DNA from: Bacillota bacterium
Lineage (GTDB): Bacteria; Bacillota; DTU025; MWDF01
Assembly: GCA_029565935.1 (NCBI GenBank)
Contig: JAKQNF010000006.1
Span: forward strand, 1-54,715
DNA: 54,715 bases
Reading direction: 5' to 3'
Part shown: in pieces, positions 45,244 through 53,117 of the stretch
Layout of the letters: every line of letters starts with the position of its first letter
Numbering within the stretch: position 1 is the stretch's first letter
Program-made: the position numbers and the translations under genes
The notes under the pieces: generated by a model
Told to the model about the DNA's origin: nothing
Database searches by the model: none
The model's input: only the letters and a program-made list of their open reading frames with translations

Positions 45244-46041
45244 TCAGAGGATTATGTCCCTCCTGCTGAACGTGAGTATGCCGCCGGTGAACATAACTGC
45301 GGCTATGCCGAGGAGAACGATGCTGTTTACCAGGATAGGACCTCCCGACATTATCTTCTCCGTATCGTAAAGGGTAAAGATCGTGAAGTTCTTGAGCCAG
45401 GACAGCTTGTCGTCAACTTTCGACAGCATCTGTATGACATAGAACGCCAAGGGGATCCCAGCGCCGAGCGATGATGATAGCTTGGCGTCGTCGAAAGCGC
45501 AAGAGAAGAAGAAAAGCATGCCCGAAACTGCGAAGAAGATGAACAGAGCGAGGTAATTGTGCGCCAGGAACTTGCCGATATCGAGGAGGCCCGGGAATTT
45601 CGCCTCGCAGATGAGATAGCCAATCAGAGTGTTCACTGAAAACAATACCGTAAGGCTTATGATGAAGTACACGGCCTGGGTGCCGGCTATGGCGCTTCTT
45701 TTTAACGGGCCGGACAGGAGGTATGCCATCGAGCCGCGGTCTACGAACCTTGAGACGAGCCGGCCGGACAGGATTATGCAATATATCATCGGGAAGAGGA
45801 TCACGACGAACGAGTAGTAGTACCCCGATATGAATCCAGTGAGCGTTGAGCCTATGGTATCGAAGCCCAGGGCCGATACGAGCTGTTTGGGCATCGCTGC
45901 CATGAGCTGGTTTATCGCCTCGACGCTCCCGGGATCGTACATCAAGGAGATTATCGAGATGTACATGAGCATGATCGCCAGTATGATGAGGAAGAGCAGC
46001 CAGTTCGACTTAAGGTCGTGCTTGAAGAGGGCGCGGTTCAT
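45244..46041 (-). CDS. ABC-2 type transporter permease
   Basis: 265 residues with six hydrophobic segments and a basic start (MNRALFKHDLKSNWLLF). The order ATPase then permease with the stop and start codons adjacent (TGAATG) shows coupled translation. SGPLKRSAIAGTQAVYFI holds the arginine-rich cytoplasmic loop typical of these exporters, and the end carries ILTFSRRDIIL. The substrate is unknown: drug, lipid or antibiotic-peptide export are typical. Start ATG 46041 with GGAGG upstream. Confidence 0.8.
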   Translation of the reverse strand: MNRALFKHDLKSNWLLFLIILAIMLMYISIISLMYDPGSVEAINQLMAAMPKQLVSALGFDTIGSTLTGFISGYYYSFVVILFPMIYCIILSGRLVSRFVDRGSMAYLLSGPLKRSAIAGTQAVYFIISLTVLFSVNTLIGYLICEAKFPGLLDIGKFLAHNYLALFIFFAVSGMLFFFSCAFDDAKLSSSLGAGIPLAFYVIQMLSKVDDKLSWLKNFTIFTLYDTEKIMSGGPILVNSIVLLGIAAVMFTGGILTFSRRDIIL

Positions 46042-46923
46042 TCATAACGCCTCCTTCCCGTAGTACTTCAAGAAGGCTTGTTCCAGATCCCTTCCGCCAG
46101 GGTAAAGGCCCCTTACGTCGCATTGGGAGAGCGCCTTGAAGAAGACGTTATAATCCCCTCTGACGGACACCTCCACATTCCCGTTCGTCTGTTTCACGAT
46201 CTCTATGCCAGCGGCCCTCAACTTCGTTGCATCTTCGGGAACGGCAAGTTTCACTATGTAGCTCATCCTCTGCTCCGCCTTGAGCTTCGCCATCTCCTCG
46301 ACCGCCACGAGCCGCCCCTCCCTCAGGATGGCGGCCCTGTCGCAGGAACGGTCCACCTCCTCGAAGTTGTGCGAGGACAGCAGGAAAGTCTTGCCGGCCT
46401 TCTTCTCCTCTAGGACCAGCTCTATGAAGACGTTCTGCATAAGAGGGTCGAGGCCGCTGGTCGGTTCGTCCAATAGGTACACCGAAGGATCGTGCGCGAA
46501 TGCCGCGACGATGGCAAGCTTCTGCCTCGTGCCCTTCGACATCCTCTTGATGCGCCCGGACGGGTCCAGATTTAGGCGGTCGCACAGCCCGTCCGCCCTC
46601 TTGAGGCTCCTTAGCCCCCTCAGCTCCAGGAGGAACCTCAGGAATCCGGTCCCCGTCATCTCATCGAACAGGGCGAGCTCGCCCGGTAGGTATCCCAGCA
46701 CGCGCTTTATAGCGGCTGCGTCCTTCCAGCAATCAAGCTCGTTTATACCGCATGCGCCCCTGTCGGGCCTCATGAAGCCCATGAGCAGCCTGATCGTGGT
46801 CGTCTTGCCCGATCCGTTGGGACCGAGGTACCCGAACGCTTCGCCCTTGGCTATGGAGAAGTCGAGGTCGAACACCCCTTTGCCCCCGCTGTAGGCCATG
46901 GATAGCCCTTTGGCCTCGATCAT
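46042..46923 (-). CDS. ABC-2 type transporter ATP-binding protein
   Basis: 293 residues. Walker A GPNGSGKTT, Q-loop LGYLPGELALF, Walker B YLLDEPTSGLD, H-switch LLSSHNFEE. The signature is MSKGTRQKLAIVAAF (S-K-G-T in place of LSGGQ), common in CcmA/NatA-like exporters. C-terminal 70 residues form the usual extra domain. It works with the permease downstream. A minus-strand TATAAT (46961-46966) lies about 40 bases upstream of ATG 46923, without a good -35. Confidence 0.9.
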   Translation of the reverse strand: MIEAKGLSMAYSGGKGVFDLDFSIAKGEAFGYLGPNGSGKTTTIRLLMGFMRPDRGACGINELDCWKDAAAIKRVLGYLPGELALFDEMTGTGFLRFLLELRGLRSLKRADGLCDRLNLDPSGRIKRMSKGTRQKLAIVAAFAHDPSVYLLDEPTSGLDPLMQNVFIELVLEEKKAGKTFLLSSHNFEEVDRSCDRAAILREGRLVAVEEMAKLKAEQRMSYIVKLAVPEDATKLRAAGIEIVKQTNGNVEVSVRGDYNVFFKALSQCDVRGLYPGGRDLEQAFLKYYGKEAL

Positions 46924-47091
46924 GTAGCATCACCCGCCCTTCGGACATCGCCTCATGGATATTATATCCTCACGGGGAAACCAAGGAGAATGAGTACCGC
47001 TTGCGGGCATCCACTCGGAGGGATGCGTGCGCCGGTTCAGGGAATGTCTCGTTTTGCGCGTATTTGAAGTTCTGTGAACCAATTTTGAAAA
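46924..47091. other. intergenic region upstream of ABC-2 exporter
   Basis: About 170 bases. On the minus strand TATAAT (plus-strand ATTATA 46961-46966) is the likely -10 for the exporter genes. No ORF with a ribosome site is seen. Confidence 0.4.
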
Positions 47092-47122
47092 GGGCACCCG
47101 CCGGTTTGTTCGGCAAGTGCCC
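47092..47122 (-). terminator. terminator of lipoprotein gene
   Basis: GGGCAC (47092-47097) pairs with GTGCCC (47117-47122) and GCCG with CGGC inside; read on the minus strand a TTTTCAAAATT run follows. It ends the gene at 47151-47957. Confidence 0.75.
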
Positions 47123-47150
47123 GAAAAATGCCTTCTCTTATCGACAGACG

Positions 47151-47957
47151 TTAGTTGTCAGCCACCGGGGTCCCACCCAGTCCGCTCTGTACGGCCGGTG
47201 CCACGGGCATGACCGACTTGCCGCATGACGCGTTGATGTAGCGGATCTCGTTTATCCACCACTCCACCGAATCTGCCAAACCGTCTACGTCCTCGTCGAT
47301 AGGGACGCCTCCTTTTATCCCGTCATCGAACTTGAAGGCATTGAGTATCGTGCGATCATCGTTCGCCACGAACAGCGCGCCCATGGTCTCAGGCGACGAT
47401 TTGTCGAACACCGCCAGGATCTCCCCGTCGCCGAAAACGGAACCGGGATAGCAGTTGGTGCCATAATTGTCATCGGCTCCGGCGAAGTTGAGGTCAGGGA
47501 TGGCTAACGGGCTGGTCCAGAGCCTGTTGGGTCCCTTGGTCTTGTATACCGGCCTGGGAGAATACTCGGTAGGGCCCGCATGGGCGTAGCCCAGGGCGTT
47601 CCAGAGCGCATTGTCCCAATCCCAGCTTAACATCCACGAACTTATGGCGAGGCGGCCGCCCTTCGTGATGTAGTCGTACATAAGTGCTTCTGCAACAAGG
47701 GTCGTATCCGCCCTGTTAGGATTGTCGACTACGACGATGTCCCATTCCGATGCCTGGAAAGCATCGTTGAACGTCGTCCAGTCGGAGGTTGCGGTATAAG
47801 CGTAGTTGAGACGGTCCAGGGCTTCGGCGGCGAAATGGTACAATGAATCATCATATAGCAGCACTGCCTTGGGTTTACACCCTGCCATGTTAATCATCAT
47901 GAAAAACAAGATGGCGAATATGGCCAAAATCTTCGACGTCTTCTTGATCAATGCCAA
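47151..47957 (-). CDS. lipoprotein with EF-hand-like loop
   Basis: 268 residues. The signal peptide ends in the lipobox MAGC near residue 27 (FFMMINMAGC). The mature part has an alternating alpha/beta pattern (AVLLYDDSLYHFAAEALDRL, DIVVVDNPNRADTTL, GGRLAISSWM), similar in shape to glutamine-amidotransferase-like/ThuA domains without a Cys nucleophile seen. Near the end PIDEDVDGLADSVEWW is a D-x-D-x-D-G calcium-loop pattern. Unknown function. Start is TTG 47957 with a GGGGG site upstream; no ATG is suitable. Stands alone and is closed by a terminator. Confidence 0.65.
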   Translation of the reverse strand: MALIKKTSKILAIFAILFFMMINMAGCKPKAVLLYDDSLYHFAAEALDRLNYAYTATSDWTTFNDAFQASEWDIVVVDNPNRADTTLVAEALMYDYITKGGRLAISSWMLSWDWDNALWNALGYAHAGPTEYSPRPVYKTKGPNRLWTSPLAIPDLNFAGADDNYGTNCYPGSVFGDGEILAVFDKSSPETMGALFVANDDRTILNAFKFDDGIKGGVPIDEDVDGLADSVEWWINEIRYINASCGKSVMPVAPAVQSGLGGTPVADN

Positions 47958-48277
47958 GATAAAAGACCCCCTTCACGAAGATAATTATTCATTAATTCAC
48001 TAATTCAATGAAATACGATCACTATCCTGCGAAGCATGAATAAAAATATGGCGACGGCGTGCGTATAGGAGCAGTCGTACGACTCATCGAGGACACTTTT
48101 AGAAAGGGCCGTGCGGCTGCATCGTCATGGCACCTTCGCCGCAGCCAGGAGGGCTATTGTAAGAAGCGCTGACAAGCTCTGATATTGTGCGGGAAACGCC
48201 TAGGAAAGGTTATAATGAAATAGTAGAGCCTGACGGCCTCATCGGCCGGGCAGAGGATAGACGGCGAGGAGGCCGCG
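47958..48277. other. divergent intergenic region
   Basis: 320 bases without a supported gene. The part next to the lipoprotein is AT-rich (ATTCATTAATTCACTAATTC near 47990-48010), as expected for its promoter. TATAAT at 48211-48216 is a likely -10 for the plus-strand transglycosylase-like gene, without a good -35. Its ribosome site GAGGAGG lies at 48266-48272. Confidence 0.4.
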
Positions 48278-49162
48278 ATGTTCGGTAAGACGAGGGACAG
48301 AAGGACGACCAGGACCAGATACGGTGCGGCCACAAATAAGAGGCCGGCTCTTTCGGCATTGGCGGCGTTGGGACATTTCCTCGTCGGTCCGTTCATAGTA
48401 CTGGCAGGGGTTTTCACACCGAGGGTAGTGCCGGGCAGGCGCCACATAGTGGCCGTGCTGATAATGGGCATGTTAGCGGCTGGATTCGCATGGGCTGGCA
48501 GTTCGGCGGTGGACGGCTGGATGGATAGGAACCTGCAGGCGCTCGGAAGGTACACCGAAGCTTCCGTCGAGGTGAAAGGAGTGCCGTTCGCCGACATCAT
48601 AAACGTTGAGGCCGTGAGGGCAGGAGTCGATCCGACACTGGTGGCGGCGATGATATCACAGCAGAGCGGCTGGCAGTCGGAGAACGTGTCATGGAGGGGC
48701 GGCAGGGGACTGATGAACGTGACCCCTTCCGTATGGAGGCAGTTCAATCCGAACTCGGCCTGCAACGGGGAGCACCCGTCACCGAAGACGGGCACCGATT
48801 GCATATACGACGTCGAGCAGAACATAAGGACAGGGTGTTCATACCTAAGGAACCTGATTGACATGTACGGAGGAAGGATAACCCTCGCCCTGGCGGCTTA
48901 TGCGAGCGGGATAGACTACGTCGAAGCCTATGAACAGGCCGGGGGGACGGGAGAGCCGCCGGCGCCGGCGTTCAGCGAATACTACGGGACCTTGAGGCAG
49001 GTGCTGACGTTCTGGCGCGAGGCCAGGTCGGCGGAAGGATCCAGCGATGTCGCGGCAGCCTTGAGGCTGATGAGCATAAGGAAGGTGCTCGGATACGTCG
49101 CGGTAGGACTGACCGGCTTGATGTTGCTGTGGGCTGCTCTAAGGTATAGGCCGGGGGTGTGA
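48278..49162 (+). CDS. transglycosylase-like (SLT) membrane protein, catalytic Glu replaced
   Basis: 294 residues: N-terminal basic part, a hydrophobic segment (about 30-50), a membrane helix (IVAVLIMGMLAAGFAWA), an SLT-like domain, and a C-terminal helix (VLGYVAVGLTGLMLLWAALR). The SLT core ESG...GLMQ reads QQSG (128-131) and GLMN (144-147): the catalytic Glu is Gln. A lytic transglycosylase reaction is therefore unlikely; it may bind glycan chains without cutting. Later ALAAYASGIDYVEAY fits the SLT AYNxG region. Start ATG 48278 with GAGGAGG. divIC follows by 4 nt, so it is probably co-transcribed with a divisome gene. Confidence 0.8.
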   Translation: MFGKTRDRRTTRTRYGAATNKRPALSALAALGHFLVGPFIVLAGVFTPRVVPGRRHIVAVLIMGMLAAGFAWAGSSAVDGWMDRNLQALGRYTEASVEVKGVPFADIINVEAVRAGVDPTLVAAMISQQSGWQSENVSWRGGRGLMNVTPSVWRQFNPNSACNGEHPSPKTGTDCIYDVEQNIRTGCSYLRNLIDMYGGRITLALAAYASGIDYVEAYEQAGGTGEPPAPAFSEYYGTLRQVLTFWREARSAEGSSDVAAALRLMSIRKVLGYVAVGLTGLMLLWAALRYRPGV

Positions 49163-49166
49163 CGGC

Positions 49167-49466
49167 ATGGCCGAAAAGAACGGCAGGAGACGAGAGAAGC
49201 TGGAGAAGGCCATATTCGCGATAAGCATCGCGGTGATAGTCGTCTGCCTTGCTGGAATTACGATATCCTCAATGTGGAGGCTTTCCGAGATCAAGAAGGA
49301 GACTGCAAGGCTCGAGCAGGAGCTCGCCTACTGGCAGGGCAAGCTGGACGAGGTCGAGAAGGCGATACAAGAGGCCACGAAGGACGAGACCATCGAGCGC
49401 ATAGCAAGGGAGAGGCTGGGCCTCGTGATGCCGGGCGAGACGGTATACATGCCCAAGGACAAGTGA
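49167..49466 (+). CDS. divIC: septum formation initiator DivIC/FtsB family
   Basis: 99 residues: short basic cytoplasmic end, one membrane helix (IFAISIAVIVVCLAGITISS), then a coiled coil (IKKETARLEQELAYWQGKLDEVEKAI split by charges) and the conserved end DETIERIARERLGLVMPGETVY. It sits in the divisome with FtsL and DivIB. Near the yabR-type S1 gene, as in Bacillus. Confidence 0.92.
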   Translation: MAEKNGRRREKLEKAIFAISIAVIVVCLAGITISSMWRLSEIKKETARLEQELAYWQGKLDEVEKAIQEATKDETIERIARERLGLVMPGETVYMPKDK

Positions 49467-49526
49467 CATAGCGTCGATTGCCTGACAAAGGCGCATATCC
49501 TGCATAAGGATGGACAGGGTGCCGGA

Positions 49527-49555
49527 TTGACTTGTTAACCCGCGGGCAATATAAT
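49527..49555 (+). promoter_or_regulatory. promoter for S1-domain gene
   Basis: TTGACT (49527-49532), 17-bp spacer, TATAAT (49550-49555). The same hexamers and spacer as the promoter at 21481, so this looks like the organism's strong housekeeping type. Confidence 0.8.
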
Positions 49556-49599
49556 TCAGACAAAACATCAAACAAAACCCTAAATGGAGGAAATCATAT

Positions 49600-50007
49600 A
49601 TGGTTCCGACCGTCGGAGAGGTCGTTAGCGGTAAAGTAACCGGTATAACGAAATTCGGAGCATTCGTTGACATAGGGAACGGACACACTGGCATGGTCCA
49701 TATCTCCGAGATAGCTGATGAGTACATAACGGAGATCAGCGACCATCTGAAGATAGGTGACATAGTCAACGTAAAGGTTATCAACATCAACGGGGAGAAG
49801 GTCGGCCTGTCGATCAAGCAGACGCTCCCCAGCTTCATAGCAAGGCAGGAGGCCAGGAACAGGGCGAGGGACGCATCCAATTTGCAAAACTTCGAGGACA
49901 AACTGGCGAAGTTCATGAAGGACAGCGAAGAACGGCACTCCGACCTCAGGAAAAGCCAAGATTCGAAGAGAGGCGGGAGGGGCAGCCGCGGAAGCAGGAT
50001 GTTCTGA
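49600..50007 (+). CDS. yabR: S1 RNA-binding domain protein (YabR-like)
   Basis: 135 residues. One S1 OB-fold in the first 75 residues (VGEVVSGKVTGITKFGAFVD, GMVHISEIADEYI, KIGDIVNVKVI, KVGLSIKQ), then a charged, Arg/Gly-rich tail (DSKRGGRGSRGSRMF). It resembles the general stress protein YabR/GSP13, which binds the ribosome and RNA. ATG 49600 with GGAGG upstream; own promoter and strong terminator. Confidence 0.92.
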   Translation: MVPTVGEVVSGKVTGITKFGAFVDIGNGHTGMVHISEIADEYITEISDHLKIGDIVNVKVININGEKVGLSIKQTLPSFIARQEARNRARDASNLQNFEDKLAKFMKDSEERHSDLRKSQDSKRGGRGSRGSRMF

Positions 50008-50023
50008 GGGCTTAGTGAGCCTT

Positions 50024-50052
50024 GCCGGACCCTTCGAGGGTCCGGCTTTTTC
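50024..50052 (+). terminator. strong terminator after S1 gene
   Basis: GCCGGACCC (50024-50032) pairs with GGGTCCGGC (50038-50046), loop TTCGA, then TTTTTTCG. It lies before the DUF501 start, so DUF501 is transcribed by read-through or an unseen promoter. Confidence 0.85.
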
Positions 50053-50068
50053 GTCGAAAGGACGGCCG

Positions 50069-50659
50069 ATGGAAGAAAGACTGATTTGCCCCGACCGGAG
50101 ATGCCCGGTCGGCGACGACAGGAAGACGGCACGCTTCCAGCTCGGGCGGGAGCCCGAAGGCATGCTGGGCGTGGCTGCGAGATGCGCCTATGGCGCCCCC
50201 ACCGTCCTTGTATGTTCTCCCGTCGTATTGAGGGGCGGGGGGAACGCTGAACCCTTCCCGACAGTTTATTGGCTGTCGTGCCCTTTCCTTCGCGACATGA
50301 TAGGAAGGCTCGAGGGCGGCCCTGCCTTCAGGCGCATCAGGGGGCTGATACGCAAGGACGGCACGTTCAGGGAGGGCGCCCGCGATTCTGCCGCGAACTA
50401 CAGGGCGGACAGGGCCAGGCTGTACGAAGGCATTCCGGATGAGCTGAAAGGCATGATCAACGAGAATGCCACGAAGGACCTCCTTAGCGCAGGACCGGGC
50501 GGCATAAGATCCTTTGAGAACATCAAGTGCCTCCATATCTACCTAGCGAACTGGCTGGCCGGAAACGCCGACCCAGTGGGCCGCATCACGGCAGAGCTGA
50601 TCGCGGGGATGGATCGTCGCGGTACCCAAGGCGACGATAGCCAGCCTGTTTCCGTCTAG
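50069..50659 (+). CDS. DUF501 family protein
   Basis: 196 residues, soluble. LGREPEGMLGVAARCAYGAP and FPTVYWLSCPFLRDMIGRLE near the N terminus and IKCLHIYLANWLAG with DPVGRI near the end are the DUF501 pattern. Conserved Cys/His (SCPF, KCLH) hint at a metal site. Function unknown; in Actinobacteria it sits by ftsB (divIC) and the ppx/gppA gene. Start ATG 50069 has AAAGGAC upstream. A hairpin (50694-50723) follows. Confidence 0.85.
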   Translation: MEERLICPDRRCPVGDDRKTARFQLGREPEGMLGVAARCAYGAPTVLVCSPVVLRGGGNAEPFPTVYWLSCPFLRDMIGRLEGGPAFRRIRGLIRKDGTFREGARDSAANYRADRARLYEGIPDELKGMINENATKDLLSAGPGGIRSFENIKCLHIYLANWLAGNADPVGRITAELIAGMDRRGTQGDDSQPVSV

Positions 50660-50693
50660 CACCTCCATTAAGAGCCCGATAGAGAATCAAGAC

Positions 50694-50723
50694 GCGGACC
50701 TGCTCTTAAAAGCGGAGGTCCGC
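50694..50723. terminator. hairpin between DUF501 and DUF362 genes
   Basis: GCGGACCT (50694-50701) pairs with AGGTCCGC (50716-50723), loop of 14, then GGTCTTTCG. Convergent genes on both sides. Confidence 0.6.
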
Positions 50724-50795
50724 GGTCTTTCGTCGATAAGCCCAAGGCGATTTATCTGCCACGCCAGGTTTGGCTATTCTTGCATGCTGCCCATG

Positions 50796-51911
50796 CTAAA
50801 CTTTCAGGATTTCCTCTATCTCGTAATCCATCGTGCCCAATCCCATCTTGACCGCGTGGGTAAGCTGCACCTTCCAGTCGGAATCGGGGGTCAGCGCCCT
50901 GAACTTGTCCTCCCCGCAGCACACATGGCCGACCGCGCTGCCCGGGGCGCCTTCTGAGGCTTGGACCATCTCCGCTGACGCGAAATCTATCGCCACGGGG
51001 TCCTTGGATGCCATTATCCCTATGTCCGGCACGATGGGCACGTCGTTATTACCGAAGCAGTCGCACTGCGGGCTGACGTTGATTATCACGTTGAAGAACA
51101 GCACCTTGCCCGCTTTGCCGTACACCGCTCCAGCCGCGTACTCGGCCATCTTCCGCTGCAGGGCGGATGTGCTGTTGGCCCATTTGTTCTTTATGGTCCT
51201 GGCCGGGCACATGGCGAGGCAGTCGCCGCAGCCGATGCATATCGACGGGTCGATGTACGCCTTCTTCTCGTCCGTGAAGCTTATCGCCAAGGCGGGGCAG
51301 TGTTGGATGCACTTCCCGCATCCTAAGCAAGCCTCCTGCTTTACCACAGGCCTTACGTCCGAGTGCTGCACGAGCTTTCCCGCCCGGGAGGCGCAGCCCA
51401 TGCCCAGGTTCTTCAAGGACCCTCCTATGCCCGCCGAGATGTGGCCTTTGAAGTGGGCAATAGATATCAGGGCGGTAGCGTTGTATATGGATGATGCTAT
51501 CTTGGCCTCCTTGAGCTGTCCGCCCTCAAGTGGCACCGAGACGTAGTCGCTTCCAATCAGCCCGTCACCGACTATGAAAGGAGCACCGGCCGTCTCGATG
51601 TTGAAGCCATGCAAGCTGGCGGAGAGGCTGTGCCTTACCGCGTCGTTCCTCTGTCCGCTGTAAAGAGTGTTCGTGTCGGTAAGGAAAGGCACTGCGCCCG
51701 CTCTCTTCACCTTGTCGACCACCCTGCGCACAAGCTGCGGTGCGACGAAGCTCAGATTCCCAGGTTCTCCTACATGCAGCTTTATCGCCGTGAAGTCCCC
51801 TTTTAAGAGCATACCTTTTAGGTCTGAAGCTTCACAAAGGGCGTCCATCTTGTCCAGAAGGCTTACGCCCGGTTTAGTCCTGGCATTCGTAAAGAAAACC
51901 TTGCTTGCCAT
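50796..51911 (-). CDS. DUF362 protein with two 4Fe-4S ferredoxin motifs
   Basis: 371 residues. The N- and C-terminal parts form the DUF362 domain (KLHVGEPGNLSFVAPQ, TDTNTLYSGQR, and near the end ASKDPVAIDFASAEMV). Between them is a bacterial ferredoxin insert with two clusters: CLGCGKCIQHCP and CIGCGDCLAMCP, each C-x2-C-x2-C-x3-CP. Reaction unknown; found mostly in anaerobes. Start ATG 51911 with GGGAGGA upstream. The first Met of the longer frame lacks a ribosome site. Stands alone on the minus strand; a TATAAT lies at 51957-51962. Confidence 0.9.
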   Translation of the reverse strand: MASKVFFTNARTKPGVSLLDKMDALCEASDLKGMLLKGDFTAIKLHVGEPGNLSFVAPQLVRRVVDKVKRAGAVPFLTDTNTLYSGQRNDAVRHSLSASLHGFNIETAGAPFIVGDGLIGSDYVSVPLEGGQLKEAKIASSIYNATALISIAHFKGHISAGIGGSLKNLGMGCASRAGKLVQHSDVRPVVKQEACLGCGKCIQHCPALAISFTDEKKAYIDPSICIGCGDCLAMCPARTIKNKWANSTSALQRKMAEYAAGAVYGKAGKVLFFNVIINVSPQCDCFGNNDVPIVPDIGIMASKDPVAIDFASAEMVQASEGAPGSAVGHVCCGEDKFRALTPDSDWKVQLTHAVKMGLGTMDYEIEEILKV

Positions 51912-51956
51912 GTTATTCCTCCCAGAAAATTTCGCTTGGAAAGAGGTTATAGGCAA

Positions 51957-52015
51957 ATTATATCAAATATAATTTTATGTGCGGAACATGGGCCACACGG
52001 GGCGCGATGGCGCCC
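51957..52015. promoter_or_regulatory. divergent -10 elements and leader hairpin
   Basis: Minus-strand TATAAT (plus ATTATA 51957-51962) for DUF362 and plus-strand TATAAT (51968-51973) for the first beta-barrel-like gene lie only 5 bp apart. The plus-strand leader then holds a small hairpin GGGCGC-GATG-GCGCCC (52000-52015). No good -35 boxes. Confidence 0.4.
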
Positions 52016-52036
52016 TAAAGGTGCAAGGAGGTCAAA

Positions 52037-52480
52037 ATGAGAAAGAACATTTCAGCCATCATCCTGGCAGCGGCTCTGGTGCTGGCTATATCGGGTACGG
52101 CGGCCGCGAAGTTGCCGGGACATTTTTCGATCAGCGCCAATGGCGGGTACATGTTCACATACGGTGAGCTGGAGCTTGAATACAAAGAGGGCTTGGGGGC
52201 GATCGGGCTTAACGTAGGGTCTGACGGCCTTCTTCTGGAGATAGGCGTCCCTATCAAGTACTTCGTCCCCATCAGCAACGGCTTCAGCTTCTACGTGGAC
52301 GTAAATCCCGCTGCGTTGGTTTGGTTCGCGGGGCCTTCGGTGGAGTTCGGGATAAAAGCCGGTCCTGGCATAGAATTCAGGTCGGGCTTCTTCAAGGCCA
52401 TAGTCGAGGGCGGTTATGCCTATTCGGCGACCAGGGGCCACGGGTTCTATGCGAAGGGCGGCCTGGGCTTCGTGTTCTGA
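52037..52480 (+). CDS. secreted beta-barrel-like protein 1
   Basis: 147 residues. Signal peptide MRKNISAIILAAALVLAISG ending in AAA; mature part about 122 residues with alternating hydrophobic strands, Gly turns and aromatic girdle-like residues (GGYMFTYGELELEYKEG, KYFVPISNGFSFYVDVNP, AIVEGGYAYSAT) and a final GGLGFVF, ending in Phe as outer-membrane barrels do. No known family recognised. First of three tandem paralogs; shares the ELELEYK and GxxxKxGxGxxF patterns with the next two. Ribosome site AAGGAGG. Confidence 0.7.
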   Translation: MRKNISAIILAAALVLAISGTAAAKLPGHFSISANGGYMFTYGELELEYKEGLGAIGLNVGSDGLLLEIGVPIKYFVPISNGFSFYVDVNPAALVWFAGPSVEFGIKAGPGIEFRSGFFKAIVEGGYAYSATRGHGFYAKGGLGFVF

Positions 52481-52549
52481 TCGTTCAGACTCCCGCCAAA
52501 AGCCCGAGCGACAGATAAGGCGACAAATTCTGTTAAGGGAGGTAAGAGA

Positions 52550-53020
52550 ATGAAAAAGGTAGCTCTCATCGCATCACTGGCAGTCATCATGATGTTATTC
52601 ACTGCCTCGACGACCCTGGCCGAAGCTCCCGAGATGTCCATCAACATCAATTCCGGATACTCCTTCACATGGGTCGAGCTGGAGCTGGAGTACAAGACGG
52701 ATCCGTTCGCGTTCGGCGCTCAGGTAGGCTATGGCTATGGCTTGGAGATAGGCGCGTTTGGAAGGTACTACTTCCCTCTCAACAGTTATCTGAACATACC
52801 CGCTGAGTACAGATTGAGTGTGTTTGCTGGTATCACTCCTTCGCTCCTATTGGATTTCACCCCCTCGTTCGGCGCCGGCTTCGGGCTTAAAGTAGGACCC
52901 GGCGTCGACTTCAGGTGGAACCAGCTAAGGGTGTACATCGAAGGTGGATACATGTTCGACACTTTGTGGGGCCCAAGCCATGGCGGATACGGGAAAGCCG
53001 GCATAGGCTATATATTCTAG
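52550..53020 (+). CDS. secreted beta-barrel-like protein 2
   Basis: 156 residues. Signal peptide MKKVALIASLAVIMMLFTAS, cleavage near LAEA. Mature strands: INSGYSFTWVELELEYKTD, GLEIGAFGRYYFPLNS, GLKVGPGVDFRWNQLRVYIE, then GGYGKAGIGYIF at the end (final Phe). Paralogous to the genes on both sides; the repeated VGPGxDFRWxxLRVxxEGG matches gene 3 strongly. Ribosome site GGGAGGT. The gap from gene 1 is 69 nt and holds no terminator. Confidence 0.7.
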   Translation: MKKVALIASLAVIMMLFTASTTLAEAPEMSININSGYSFTWVELELEYKTDPFAFGAQVGYGYGLEIGAFGRYYFPLNSYLNIPAEYRLSVFAGITPSLLLDFTPSFGAGFGLKVGPGVDFRWNQLRVYIEGGYMFDTLWGPSHGGYGKAGIGYIF

Positions 53021-53041
53021 GGATAATAGAAGTTCTACAGG

Positions 53042-53070
53042 AGGGGCGCCGGGCATCACCGGGCGCCCCT
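53042..53070 (+). terminator. hairpin between barrel-like genes 2 and 3
   Basis: AGGGGCGCC (53042-53050) pairs with GGCGCCCCT (53062-53070). A TTCGG follows with no T-run, so it may only partly stop transcription. Confidence 0.5.
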
Positions 53071-53117
53071 TCGGCAATGACGAAGAAATCTGGGATGCTA
53101 CGGACAGGAGGTGAATC

